From DATKDU01 sp035512595 (GTDB taxonomy: Bacteria > Planctomycetota > Planctomycetia > Pirellulales > Pirellulaceae), in assembly GCA_035512595.1 (NCBI GenBank), contig DATKDU010000231.1, forward strand, positions 1 through 9,236: a DNA stretch of 9,236 nt, written 5' to 3'. A model generated the notes under the pieces. It saw nothing but the letters and a program-made list of their open reading frames with translations. It was not told where the DNA came from and ran no database searches. This document shows, piece after piece, positions 1 to 7,164 of this stretch. Made by a program: the position numbers and the translations under genes. How positions within the stretch are numbered: the stretch's first letter is position 1; the number at the start of each line of letters is the position of its first letter.

Positions 1-243
1 GCCAAAAACGACCCTTACACCAGAGACTCCGGCGGTTTCGTCACCTCCACCGCCGCTCCGGTTGCTACCGGCTGGAACGACCCTTGCCGGACAGGACTTG
101 CACCTGCAAAACATCAAACACCTTTTCAAGGCGTACCCAAATCTCAAACAAGCACCAATTCGTGAAGGATCGAATGACCTTCATTTGCATTTGATCTTGA
201 GATTTGTTTGATGCTTGGTGCTTGGGATTTCGATCAGCCGCCG
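1..243. other. Left-edge gene-poor region with small hairpins and repeated AT-rich words
   Basis: No gene is supported here. Two plus-strand frames are open from the window edge (to a TGA at 209-211, and to one at 163-165), but neither has a recognisable domain, so neither is called. A GC-rich part carries two hairpins: GGCGGT (31-36) with ACCGCC (49-54), and CCGGT (58-62) with ACCGG (67-71). They could end a transcript entering from the left, but no T-tract follows. An AT-richer part (138-230) holds repeated words: CAAATCTCAA (138-147) is complementary to 197-206, and CAAGCACCAA (149-158) is complementary to 215-224. The copies are not in hairpin order. A short hairpin TGAAGG/CCTTCA lies at 163-183. 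The stretch is downstream of the leftward EVE gene. Confidence 0.5.
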
Positions 244-735
244 TCACCGCGTTTTCGCCAATTCCAGAATCGCCTCAAACTCCACTTTCCGCACCGGCTG
301 GACCGAGAGTCGCGAGCCCTTGCGGAGGAGCTCCATCTGCTTGAGGGCGGGGATTTTTCGCAGTTCGGCAAGGGTCACCGGCTGCTCGAAGATCCGCTCG
401 AGCTGGATGTCCACCATGAACCACCGCGGGTTGTCCTTGGTCGAATCCGGGTCATAGTGCGGGCTCTTTTTGTCCCAGGCGGTGTGATCGGGATAACCCT
501 CCTTGACGACCTTGGCGATGCCGACGATGGCGGTCGGATCGGTGCTGGAGTGGTAGACGAGGACGCGGTCGCCGAGCTTCATCTGGTCGCGAAGCGTGTT
601 GCGGGCCTGGTAGTTGCGGACGCCGTCCCAAAAGGTCGTCTGGCCCGGGGATTTCTGCAAATCCTGGATGGAAAAGGTGTCCGGCTCGGTCTTGAGGAGC
701 CAGTAACTGGCGGCGGATTTGGCTGTGGATTTCAT
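244..735 (-). CDS. EVE domain protein (PUA-like fold, THYN1-related)
   Basis: The 163-residue product is a stand-alone EVE domain, the usual length for bacterial members. The family signature is clear: YWLLKTEP at residues 11-18, WDGVRNYQARN at 36-46, the strand and loop VLVYHSS at 58-64, GIAKVVKEGYPD at 72-83, and a C-terminal MELLRKGSRLSVQPV stretch at 134-148. EVE domains are structurally close to PUA and YTH domains and are predicted to bind modified bases in DNA or RNA. The actual ligand is not known from this sequence. The ATG start at 733-735 places the YWLLKTEP strand near the N-terminus, as usual. No good Shine-Dalgarno sequence precedes it. The gene is divergent from the dockerin protein at 1033, across about 300 bases in which I see no convincing promoter. 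It has no modification or restriction partner in the window, so its role is probably housekeeping. Confidence 0.94.
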   Translation of the reverse strand: MKSTAKSAASYWLLKTEPDTFSIQDLQKSPGQTTFWDGVRNYQARNTLRDQMKLGDRVLVYHSSTDPTAIVGIAKVVKEGYPDHTAWDKKSPHYDPDSTKDNPRWFMVDIQLERIFEQPVTLAELRKIPALKQMELLRKGSRLSVQPVRKVEFEAILELAKTR

Positions 736-1032
736 GTCCAGCAGCGTAGCGGATGGCGGCGGCCCGCGCGAACCCCCGCACGATCGCTACCAGCGGCAAA
801 GTCCCGCGCCGATGCCAAGAAACGTGAACGCCTGCGCTCGATTTTCTTGAGCGGCCGCCTGGTCTGACTAGGCTGGAACCTTGCCAAGCCACATCGCTGG
901 AAGAGAGGCAGTCGCCTTGCACGGGACGAATGGATCGCCGCCTCTGGGCCGCCCGGGCAGCTTGGCCCGTGATTGACCCGTTTCGCGTTTGCCCGCGAAG
1001 CGTGGCCGCCAGACCCACGCCGAGTTTCCCGC

Positions 1033-3465
1033 ATGACTTCGCCGCACCCCTCGCGGCGCGGATGGTCCGCGCCTGCGCATGCTCGGTCTGTTGACCCGTG
1101 CCGCCGCAAACCGCGGACGCTGCGGCTGGAGCAACTCGAACTCCGCGACATGCCCACCGGCTGGCACAACGACGCCTTGCCGCCGGACATCAATGCCGAC
1201 GGGCGGATCACCGCCAGCGACGCGCTCGAAGTCGTCAACTACCTCAACAGCGGCGGGAGTCAGAATCTGCCGCCACTGGAAGAGGGAGCGACTCCGCCCG
1301 CTTTTCTCGATGCCACCGGCGACAACCGGGCCACGGCTCATGACGCCTTGCTGGTCGTCAACTGGCTCAACCAGCAGTTCCCTAAATCGTACAAGCTGCT
1401 CCCCTCCAGCGGCGAGCGGCCGACGACGCTCAAGTACCTGGCCGAACCGACGTCACTGAAGCTGAAGTCGGACGCCTCCGACCGGATCATCGTCACCTGG
1501 AATCCGTCCCCCACCGCGGTCGCGAGCGTCGTCAGTATTCGAGCCGGAGGTGCGCCCCCGGTTGGGAGCCCGGGAAATGCGGTCGCGGCCTCCGGCGGAG
1601 CGTTCGTCTTTGCGAACCTGCGGCCCAATACCCGCTACTTCGTCCGCGTCGCTTCGATGGACGAAGCGGGCAACGTCAGCCGCGGCATCGTCCACAAGAT
1701 CGTCACCCGCCGCGCCGAGGCGACCAATACGCACCAGCTCGACGGGGCGCTGACTGCCGGGATCAAGCATCTGGGTAGCTTGCGCGATAGCGCCAACTCG
1801 AACATGCCGCACTTCTTTGCCTACTCGCTGACCAGCGGCCAGGCCCGGCGCTACGGTGACTGGCACGCCGGCCGCGAAGCGCCGGCCCACCTCGGCTTCA
1901 ATCGGCATTTTGTCTCCAACGTCACGGCCCGCTCGCTGTATTCGGTCCTCAGCGCGTCGCAGGCGCTGGGCATTGATCCCCCCGCCGACGTCGTAGCTGA
2001 TTACGCCCGCATCCTCCTTCAGTCCTTGCACAAGCCGCGGGACGGCAACTGGGCAAACACAGCGCCGGCGAACCAACTGCTGGTCGGTCTGGTCTCCGAT
2101 CCGGCGGCCTACCAGTCGCAGCAGTTCGACGTGACGTATCTGTTCAACGCCGGCCAGGGATTCCGCGGGATGCTCGCGCTAGCGACGCTGATGCCCAATG
2201 CCGACCAGGTGATCCCCGAGTACGGCCGCTCGGCAAAGCAGATCTTCGAGACGAGCGTGTACAACCTGCGGAAGTTCTACGTCTACGACGGCGAGATCGG
2301 CGGCAATCGGGTCTACAACTGGGAGCGATTCCGCCAGCAGCTCGGCCTGCGGGGGGGCGCGAAGATTGCCGGCTCGCTCGATGCGGAATTGACCAGCGAG
2401 TGGTCGAACTTGTGGCGGGGATGGGTCGATCCGCACATGATCTGGCCGCTGGTGAAGTATTACGAAGCGACCGGGCATCAACCGTCGCTCGAATTGGCGC
2501 TGGAATTGGCCGAGATGGCGATGGACCGCCGCTTCCCCAGCGATCCCACCCTGGTCGGGCAGTCGCTGTTGCCGCACATGTTCGAAACGATGGCGGAGAT
2601 GAACGCCTACAGCGGCCTGGCGCTGGTCACCGGCAATGTCGAGCTGATGGAGTGCGTGCGGCTGCGGTACGAGTTTTTGCGCGAGCAGGGGCTGATCGGC
2701 AAGACCGGCTGGGTGCCGGAAAATCTGGGCACCGGCCGCGACATCGGCGAAGCCAACAACACGGCCGAGCTGATCGAGACGGCAATGAACTTTGCGGAGT
2801 TTGGCTGGACGGAGTATTACCAGGACGTCGAGCGGTTCACCCGCGGACACCTCCTGCCGTCACAGCTTTTGAACACGAAATTCGTCAGCAACGACGCGCG
2901 AAACTGGATCGACGGGCGGCGGGACGTCCGCACGCGGATTCAGGGGGCGTTTGGATTCCCAGCACCGTACGGTCACATCTCCACGCAAGTCACGACCGGG
3001 CGAGCGGGGGCTTATTTTGCCGACGTTTCCGCCGGCGCGGTGGCGACCATCGCCGAGATCCAACGGCAGGTTTACACGTCCGAAGGCGGCAACCACCGGG
3101 TCAACTTGCTGTTTGACTTCGAGAACGAGCTGATCCAAGTGGCCAGTCCGTATCCCGGCGGAGACCGAGTGATCGTGACCACGAAAGTAGCCGGCGAACT
3201 GGCGGTGTGCATTCCGCAGTGGGCCAATCGGGCGGAGATCGAAAAGGCGATGGGCGATCAGGGACTGACCGCGCATTTTGAGGGGAATTACCTGAAAATC
3301 GAGCAGCCGACCGTGAATCGGCCGGTGTCGATCCCCATGGCGCTGCCGCGGGTGCGCGAGGCGGACATCGTCAACGGCCGGACGATCTGGATCGAATGGC
3401 TGGGGGACTCGGTTTCGCGGATGAGCCGAATGGGAACGCCGCAGCCCTTTTTTGCCAGCTTGTAG
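1033..3465 (+). CDS. Modular extracellular protein: dockerin-like repeats, FN3 domain, alpha-toroid glycosidase-like region
   Basis: The start is taken at the ATG at 1033 (810 residues). An in-frame TTG at 973 would add 20 residues with no family feature, and neither start has a clear Shine-Dalgarno. Numbering from the ATG: LEQLELRD (32-39) matches the charged motif common near the N-terminus of planctomycete surface proteins. Two dockerin-like calcium loops follow (DINADGRITASDALEVVNYL from 52, and a second at about 92-113). A fibronectin III domain spans about 135-225. From about 235 to the end is an alpha-helical toroid followed by a beta-rich tail (SPYPGGDRV, then IPQWANRAEI, then IPMALP) that resembles GH127/DUF1680 proteins. 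There are only three cysteines (23, 541, 726), so the Cys3-zinc site of true GH127 enzymes cannot form. The substrate is unknown; a carbohydrate is the likely guess. No hydrophobic signal peptide is visible. The stop TAG is inside the repeat at 3462-3519. Confidence 0.85.
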   Translation: MTSPHPSRRGWSAPAHARSVDPCRRKPRTLRLEQLELRDMPTGWHNDALPPDINADGRITASDALEVVNYLNSGGSQNLPPLEEGATPPAFLDATGDNRATAHDALLVVNWLNQQFPKSYKLLPSSGERPTTLKYLAEPTSLKLKSDASDRIIVTWNPSPTAVASVVSIRAGGAPPVGSPGNAVAASGGAFVFANLRPNTRYFVRVASMDEAGNVSRGIVHKIVTRRAEATNTHQLDGALTAGIKHLGSLRDSANSNMPHFFAYSLTSGQARRYGDWHAGREAPAHLGFNRHFVSNVTARSLYSVLSASQALGIDPPADVVADYARILLQSLHKPRDGNWANTAPANQLLVGLVSDPAAYQSQQFDVTYLFNAGQGFRGMLALATLMPNADQVIPEYGRSAKQIFETSVYNLRKFYVYDGEIGGNRVYNWERFRQQLGLRGGAKIAGSLDAELTSEWSNLWRGWVDPHMIWPLVKYYEATGHQPSLELALELAEMAMDRRFPSDPTLVGQSLLPHMFETMAEMNAYSGLALVTGNVELMECVRLRYEFLREQGLIGKTGWVPENLGTGRDIGEANNTAELIETAMNFAEFGWTEYYQDVERFTRGHLLPSQLLNTKFVSNDARNWIDGRRDVRTRIQGAFGFPAPYGHISTQVTTGRAGAYFADVSAGAVATIAEIQRQVYTSEGGNHRVNLLFDFENELIQVASPYPGGDRVIVTTKVAGELAVCIPQWANRAEIEKAMGDQGLTAHFEGNYLKIEQPTVNRPVSIPMALPRVREADIVNGRTIWIEWLGDSVSRMSRMGTPQPFFASL

Positions 3466-3519
3466 AACGGAATTCAATCCGTTCACGACGCTCTTTGAAC
3501 GGATTGAAATCCGTTCTAC
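3462..3519. repeat. Inverted pair of GTAG-headed palindromes (REP/BIME-like)
   Basis: Arms 3462-3485 and 3496-3519 are reverse complements with one mismatch in 24 bases, separated by 10 bases. Each arm is also a small palindrome headed by GTAG: GAACGGA (3465-3471) with TCCGTTC (3478-3484), and GAACGGAT (3497-3504) with ATCCGTTC (3509-3516). The two GTAG ends face outwards. This can fold as one long hairpin or as two small ones. GTAG followed by an imperfect palindrome, in inverted pairs between convergent genes, is the hallmark of REP elements and BIMEs. The family assignment is inference because copy number cannot be seen here. The left GTAG supplies the stop of the plus-strand gene and the right one the stop of the minus-strand gene. 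It may also act as a two-way terminator, although no T-tract is present. Confidence 0.75.
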
Positions 3520-4823
3520 GTGACGCGCCGCAGCACCAGCAGCGTCAGATCGTCGGGAGGGCTGTCACCGACGTAGTGCAACTCGACCTCGCGGCCGATC
3601 TGCCGGACCAGGTGCTCGACCGGCTCGCTCGCCAGCGAGCCGAGCAACTGCTGAAATCGCTCGAGCCCGAACTGATTCCCGCGCTCGTCCATGGACTCGA
3701 CGATGCCGTCGGTCCCCAGCACCAACAGATCGCCCGGCGTTAGCTCCAGTCGCGGGCCGAGCGGACAGTCGGGCGCTTCGAGAATGCCGATCGGCAGCCC
3801 GGTCGATTCCAACTCGACGAATTCGCGCGAAGCGGCCCGGTACAAGAGCGCCGGTGCATGCCCCGCGTTGGCGAAGTGCAGGGTATGAGTGGCCGGGTCG
3901 AGCATCGCCAGGATCATCGTCACAAAAGCACCCGGCTGAAAATCGTCGGCTAGCGCCATCGACAGCGACTCGATCAGAAGCTGCGGCGAGGAGTGACTTA
4001 GAATGAGCGTTCGCAGCGACGCCCGCACCGACGCCATCAGCAGGCTCGGCCCCAGGCCATGACCGCAGACGTCCGCCACGCAGAGCGCCACCTGGCCATC
4101 CGCCAATTGAATCACATCGCAGTAGTCGCCGCCGACCGCTTCGTTGGGAAACCACCACGTCGCCACGTCGTACCGCGGGATGTGCGGCAGCTTGCTGGGC
4201 ATGAACCGTCGCTGAATCTCGCGAGCCACGTTGAGCGACGCTTCCATCTCCCGGCGCCCTTGCAGCTCATCGACCAGCCGCGTGCGGTCGAGGGCCGCGG
4301 CGGCATGACGGCTGAATGCCAGCGCCAGGCTCTCGTCATCCTCGTCGAATGGCCCCCCTAGATTGTTGAGCAGCTCCAGCACCCCAAGCAGCCGGCCGTC
4401 GCGACCGGCTATCAGCGGCACGCACAGGATCGATCGCGTGCGAATGCCGGTCTTGCGGTCGAAGAGGGCATCCCAACGCGAATCGCGAGCCGGCTCGGGG
4501 ACGTTGACCATCACATGCTGCCGCGCCACGAATCCAGGAATCCCCTGGTCCAGCTCCAAGTGCAGCGGCACGGGACTGCCGGCGGTGGAGAAGAGCGACT
4601 GCCGCTTGACATCGTACTGGTACAGAATCGCCCTTTCGCACCGCAGGGCGATGCACGCCTCGGCCACGATGGCATCCAGCGTGCGCCCCAAGTCGAGCTC
4701 TTCGGCCAGCACGCGAGTCACTTCCAAGAGCCGATTCAGGCCCGAGAGGCTGTGGCAATAGCGTTCGCCGCCAATCGAGGGGAACGGAGCGTCGGCAACC
4801 GGGGTGTCGGGCTCTCTGGTCAT
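3516..4823 (-). CDS. GAF domain plus SpoIIE/RsbU-type PP2C serine phosphatase
   Basis: The 435-residue cytosolic signalling protein has a GAF domain at about 31-182 (with FVARQHVMVNVPEPARDSRW and SILCVPLIAGRDGRLLGVLE), a helical linker at about 182-208 (LNVAREIQRRFMP, typical of RsbU-type proteins), and a PPM/SpoIIE phosphatase domain to the C-terminus. Metal-binding motifs are intact: VGGDYCD with D233 and D236, DVCGHG with D251, TDG with D372, and the closing DDLT with D424 and D425. Family members dephosphorylate anti-anti-sigma (STAS) proteins or similar partners, and the GAF domain senses a small ligand or partner. The partner is not in the window. The ATG at 4821-4823 is preferred because it lies 5 bases after the TGA of the upstream membrane gene; a GTG at 4865 would overlap that gene by 37 bases. 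The stop TAG comes from the GTAG end of the repeat at 3462-3519. Confidence 0.94.
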   Translation of the reverse strand: MTREPDTPVADAPFPSIGGERYCHSLSGLNRLLEVTRVLAEELDLGRTLDAIVAEACIALRCERAILYQYDVKRQSLFSTAGSPVPLHLELDQGIPGFVARQHVMVNVPEPARDSRWDALFDRKTGIRTRSILCVPLIAGRDGRLLGVLELLNNLGGPFDEDDESLALAFSRHAAAALDRTRLVDELQGRREMEASLNVAREIQRRFMPSKLPHIPRYDVATWWFPNEAVGGDYCDVIQLADGQVALCVADVCGHGLGPSLLMASVRASLRTLILSHSSPQLLIESLSMALADDFQPGAFVTMILAMLDPATHTLHFANAGHAPALLYRAASREFVELESTGLPIGILEAPDCPLGPRLELTPGDLLVLGTDGIVESMDERGNQFGLERFQQLLGSLASEPVEHLVRQIGREVELHYVGDSPPDDLTLLVLRRVT

Positions 4824-4828
4824 GGAAC

Positions 4829-5764
4829 TCAGTCTATGCCGCGTGGCAGCCGGGCCGCAATCCACTCGGCGGCAGCGAATCGGCGCAAGAGGCCGCGCAG
4901 CGTTTGCGTCAAAGCCTGCCGGTGCTCCGCGGAAATCTCCGGCAGCGGAGCATGATCGTCAGCCCGCCGAAAGCCGCTCCAAGACAAATAGAACGGCCAG
5001 CCATATTGCTTCGCCGCCGCATTGACGCGCTCCTGCACGCGCAGTCCCCAGAAGAGGCCGAACCTGTCGCGAAATGAACGCCACAAAGCGTCAAACGAAC
5101 TCTCGTGCGCCCGCGACGCGGAGGATCTTTGCCAGGCCACGCACGCAGCGGCCAAAAAACAGGCCAAGCCGATCAGCCCCGGATCGGTCGCCAGGATGGG
5201 ACGGCCGATCAGCGGCAAATGCGGGGCAAAGAGGATCACCTGACCCAAAACGACGAGGATTGCCGACCAGTAGTGCTTCGTCGGAACGTAGTTGATCGCC
5301 GGTAAGGCGATGAGAACCCACAGAACCAGGCCCCGCAGATCGGCGAGCTGAAACGGACTGTCGCGACCGAGCAGCAGCGACATAAGCGACGGCAGCGAAA
5401 CGATTCCCCACAGCGCCAGCACCACGAAGTGCCACGCGCGATCCTGCGGCCGCTTGGCCCCCAGCACCGCCACCATCGGGCACAGCGACAGGGCGCTAAA
5501 GATGAATCGGGCCGCGGGAATCCACGGGGGGCTGTCGCCAACAGGGCGAAGCTGAAGCAGCGTTTCCACCAGACCCAGGCACGCTATTGCCGCCAAAGAC
5601 CACAGCCACGGGCTGGCCAGCGTCGTCCCGCGAATTCGCGGCCGCAGCATCGTCAAAAGCCCGATCGCTCCCCCCGCCAGCCCCGCCGCCAGCAACGCAC
5701 CGACGATGCCGCGCGGAATCCCTCCGCTCGTCGCCAGCAGGCTCACCGCGGCATGGTGCGGCAT
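4829..5764 (-). CDS. Seven-helix membrane protein of unknown family
   Basis: I do not recognise the family. From the ATG at 5762-5764 the product is 311 residues. About seven hydrophobic segments are visible, at roughly 16-41, 51-72, 81-101, 110-132, 143-160, 164-184 and 193-211. A soluble tail of about 100 residues (215-311) follows and is rich in Arg and aromatic residues (ALWRSFRDRFGLFWGLRVQE, then KQYGWPFYLSWSGF). The tail has no motif of a known enzyme. The start is uncertain: an upstream ATG at 5816-5818 would add 18 residues, and neither has a clear Shine-Dalgarno. The stop is followed after 5 bases by the ATG of the GAF phosphatase, so the two are very likely co-transcribed and perhaps translationally coupled. 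A role as membrane sensor or anchor for the phosphatase is inference from that context only. Confidence 0.78.
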   Translation of the reverse strand: MPHHAAVSLLATSGGIPRGIVGALLAAGLAGGAIGLLTMLRPRIRGTTLASPWLWSLAAIACLGLVETLLQLRPVGDSPPWIPAARFIFSALSLCPMVAVLGAKRPQDRAWHFVVLALWGIVSLPSLMSLLLGRDSPFQLADLRGLVLWVLIALPAINYVPTKHYWSAILVVLGQVILFAPHLPLIGRPILATDPGLIGLACFLAAACVAWQRSSASRAHESSFDALWRSFRDRFGLFWGLRVQERVNAAAKQYGWPFYLSWSGFRRADDHAPLPEISAEHRQALTQTLRGLLRRFAAAEWIAARLPRGID

Positions 5765-6067
5765 AAGTGTTACAACCGGAACGGACCATCGTGAAAATTC
5801 GCTACCACCTTGTCGCATGATACCGGCGGTTCGTTCCGCCTCAAGGCGATGACCGGCACGCCCGCTATCGCTGGACCGAGAATCGGAAAAATGCCGCAAA
5901 ATGGGAGTTCGCCATTCGGAGTCAGGCGTCCGGAGGATGATCTTGGTGGTATGCGACTGTCTTGCGCTGCGCAGGCTTTTGCGGGAGGGCTGGTGAGCCG
6001 GCGGCTGTGGGGCCGAAGGTCAGCCGCGGCCGCATGTCCAAGGAAAGTCCGAAAAAAGGAGTGTCCT
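5765..6067. other. Divergent intergenic region between membrane protein and Cys-rich protein genes
   Basis: This 303-base stretch must hold promoters for both directions, but no pair of -35 and -10 boxes stands out on either strand. A hairpin GGCGG/CCGCC with a 6-base loop lies at 5825-5840, and an 11-base palindrome TGCGCTGCGCA at 5963-5973 could be a regulator site. Reading frames cross the region in both directions (upstream extensions of the two genes, from TTG codons at 5810 on the plus strand and 5899 on the minus strand), but they show no signal peptide or domain and are not called. Confidence 0.45.
6056..6061 (+). promoter_or_regulatory. Strong Shine-Dalgarno sequence AAGGAG
   Basis: AAGGAG sits 6 bases before the ATG at 6068 and is preceded by an A-run. 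It is one of only two good ribosome binding sites in the window. It decides the start of the Cys-rich secreted protein, because the reading frame itself extends 86 codons further upstream. Confidence 0.85.
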
Positions 6068-6883
6068 ATGAAGAGGTTTGGAAGCACCATTTTGTCGCTC
6101 GTGCTCATGGCGGCGGCCACGAGCGCCATCGCGCTGGAACCATTGGGCAGCAGCCGCTCGCCCACCTCGTCGCGTCGCGGATACGTGCAGCCGGTGACGA
6201 TCGAGCACACGACCGCCACGGCTCAGCCGGAACGCGTCGGCTCGGAGACGCCCGTCCATTTCCGGCAAGCGACCTGGAATATCTGGGCCGGAACGTACAA
6301 CGGCTATGTCTACGCCCCCGATGTCTGCGACTATCGTCCGCCTTGCATCGACCACCTGTGGGACGGCTACTGCCAGCACTACATGCGCTGCGACGGTCTG
6401 CACTGGGGCAGCATGTGGGGCGGAATGTGGGGCTGTCGCGGCTGCGGCCGCGGACACTGCGGCATTCTGGGCCACCACCGCGGCTGCGGGAAGTCGGCCG
6501 GCTGCGACTCGTGCGTCGCCAAGGCGCCGGACTGCGGCATCGCGGCCAAGCCGTCCTGCGGCGCAGAGCCGTCGTGCGACTGCGGCGGCCGCAGTTGGCA
6601 TATCGGCCACCATTGGAATGGGTTTGGCCACAAGTGCCGTCACATGTGGCATCGCACCAAGGCTCACTGGAGCTGCGCCTGCGGAACCGACGTCGGCTGC
6701 GCCTGCGGCGTAGACGCCAAGGGCGGGTATTCCGCTCCGCTGCCATCCGGCGATGCGCCGCCCCCCGCGCCGCTGCCGGAAGCCGAGGATCAGCGAGCGT
6801 CGCTGCTCCAGCCTGAAGAACGGGAAGTGCGTGCCATCAAGTTGCCGACGATCGGCACGGGGCTGCGGAAGCTCGAGCGATAA
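6068..6883 (+). CDS. Secreted Cys/His/Gly-rich protein of unknown function
   Basis: The 271-residue protein opens with a clear signal peptide: MKRF, a hydrophobic core, and an A20-I-A22 cleavage site before LEP. The mature part falls into three zones: a short Ser/Thr/Pro region (about 23-62); a central region (87-213) with 19 cysteines plus many His, Gly and Trp; and a Pro/acidic tail (about 221-271). Visible cysteine spacings are CxxC at 123-126 and 146-149, and CxC at 170-172, 203-205 and 211-213, with His pairs at 136-137 and 181-182. No known domain is recognised. The composition suggests metal binding or a disulfide-linked structural protein outside the cytoplasm, which is inference. The gene is monocistronic, with a strong RBS and two hairpins after the stop, one of them a classic terminator. 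It may well be highly expressed. Confidence 0.88.
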   Translation: MKRFGSTILSLVLMAAATSAIALEPLGSSRSPTSSRRGYVQPVTIEHTTATAQPERVGSETPVHFRQATWNIWAGTYNGYVYAPDVCDYRPPCIDHLWDGYCQHYMRCDGLHWGSMWGGMWGCRGCGRGHCGILGHHRGCGKSAGCDSCVAKAPDCGIAAKPSCGAEPSCDCGGRSWHIGHHWNGFGHKCRHMWHRTKAHWSCACGTDVGCACGVDAKGGYSAPLPSGDAPPPAPLPEAEDQRASLLQPEEREVRAIKLPTIGTGLRKLER

Positions 6884-6891
6884 GAACTCCA

Positions 6892-6918
6892 GCGGCAGGT
6901 GCTGAACCCGCCTGCCGC
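6892..6918 (+). other. Stem-loop just after the Cys-rich gene
   Basis: GCGGCAGG (6892-6899) pairs perfectly with CCTGCCGC (6911-6918) across an 11-base loop, beginning 8 bases after the stop codon. There is no T-tract. It could protect the 3' end of the mRNA ahead of the real terminator at 6939. Confidence 0.55.
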
Positions 6919-6938
6919 CAGCCATCGGAAAGCGATTT

Positions 6939-6979
6939 AACCGGGCAGGAGTCCTCGCGACTCTTGCCCGGTTTTGTTT
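6939..6979 (+). terminator. Rho-independent terminator of the Cys-rich protein gene
   Basis: A 14-base-pair stem (6939-6952 with 6960-6973) has a single G-U wobble and a 7-base loop. It runs into TTTTGTTT. The GC-rich core is CCGGGCAGGAG. It is 55 bases downstream of the plus-strand stop at 6883. Confidence 0.88.
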
Positions 6980-7112
6980 GCAAAGGCAAGGCCCCGTTAC
7001 CCTTGGGCAAACTGGCAAAATCGGCTCCAGAACCATTCTCGCGCTCGCCGATACAAACCGTACGGCATTGCCGGGAGGGCAGGGCAGCCAACGGCTGTCC
7101 GGTTCAGGATAG

Positions 7113-7158
7113 ATGGTCTTACACCGCGACGGAACGCAGTGTAAGACCATTTTTTATT
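7113..7158 (+). terminator. Second rho-independent terminator, plus strand
   Basis: ATGGTCTTACAC (7113-7124) pairs perfectly with GTGTAAGACCAT (7139-7150). GCG/CGC (7126-7128 with 7135-7137) can extend the stem after one mismatch. A run of T follows at 7150-7155, continuing ATT. No T-tract lies on the other side, so it works for rightward transcripts. It is 230 bases beyond the Cys-rich gene, so it is either a back-up or the end of a small separate transcript. Confidence 0.82.
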
Positions 7159-7164
7159 GCGCTC

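Noticed and set aside
87..115. tRNA T-arm-like hairpin on the minus strand (GCAGG, loop TGCAAGT, CCTGT)
   Set aside because: The loop lacks the conserved TTC, and no matching acceptor, D or anticodon arm is found at the right distance, so there is no tRNA.
208..867. 219-codon plus-strand open frame
   Set aside because: It is the antisense shadow of the EVE gene, whose domain motifs are unmistakable on the other strand.
973..1032. TTG start giving a 20-residue longer dockerin protein
   Set aside because: The extra residues contain no signal peptide and no Shine-Dalgarno precedes the TTG. The ATG at 1033 is the better choice.
2179..2850. Long minus-strand open frame inside the dockerin protein gene
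   Set aside because: It is the antisense of a protein with consistent domain content. No start signal or domain was found.
5289..5314. GTAG followed by an ATCGCC/GGCGAT hairpin, looking like a third REP unit
   Set aside because: It lies inside the coding sequence of the membrane protein and has no inverted partner. The match is probably chance.
6020..7150. 376-codon minus-strand open frame opposite the Cys-rich gene
   Set aside because: Its composition (Ala, Arg, Val rich without domains) is typical of a GC-rich antisense frame. It also runs through two clear plus-strand terminators.
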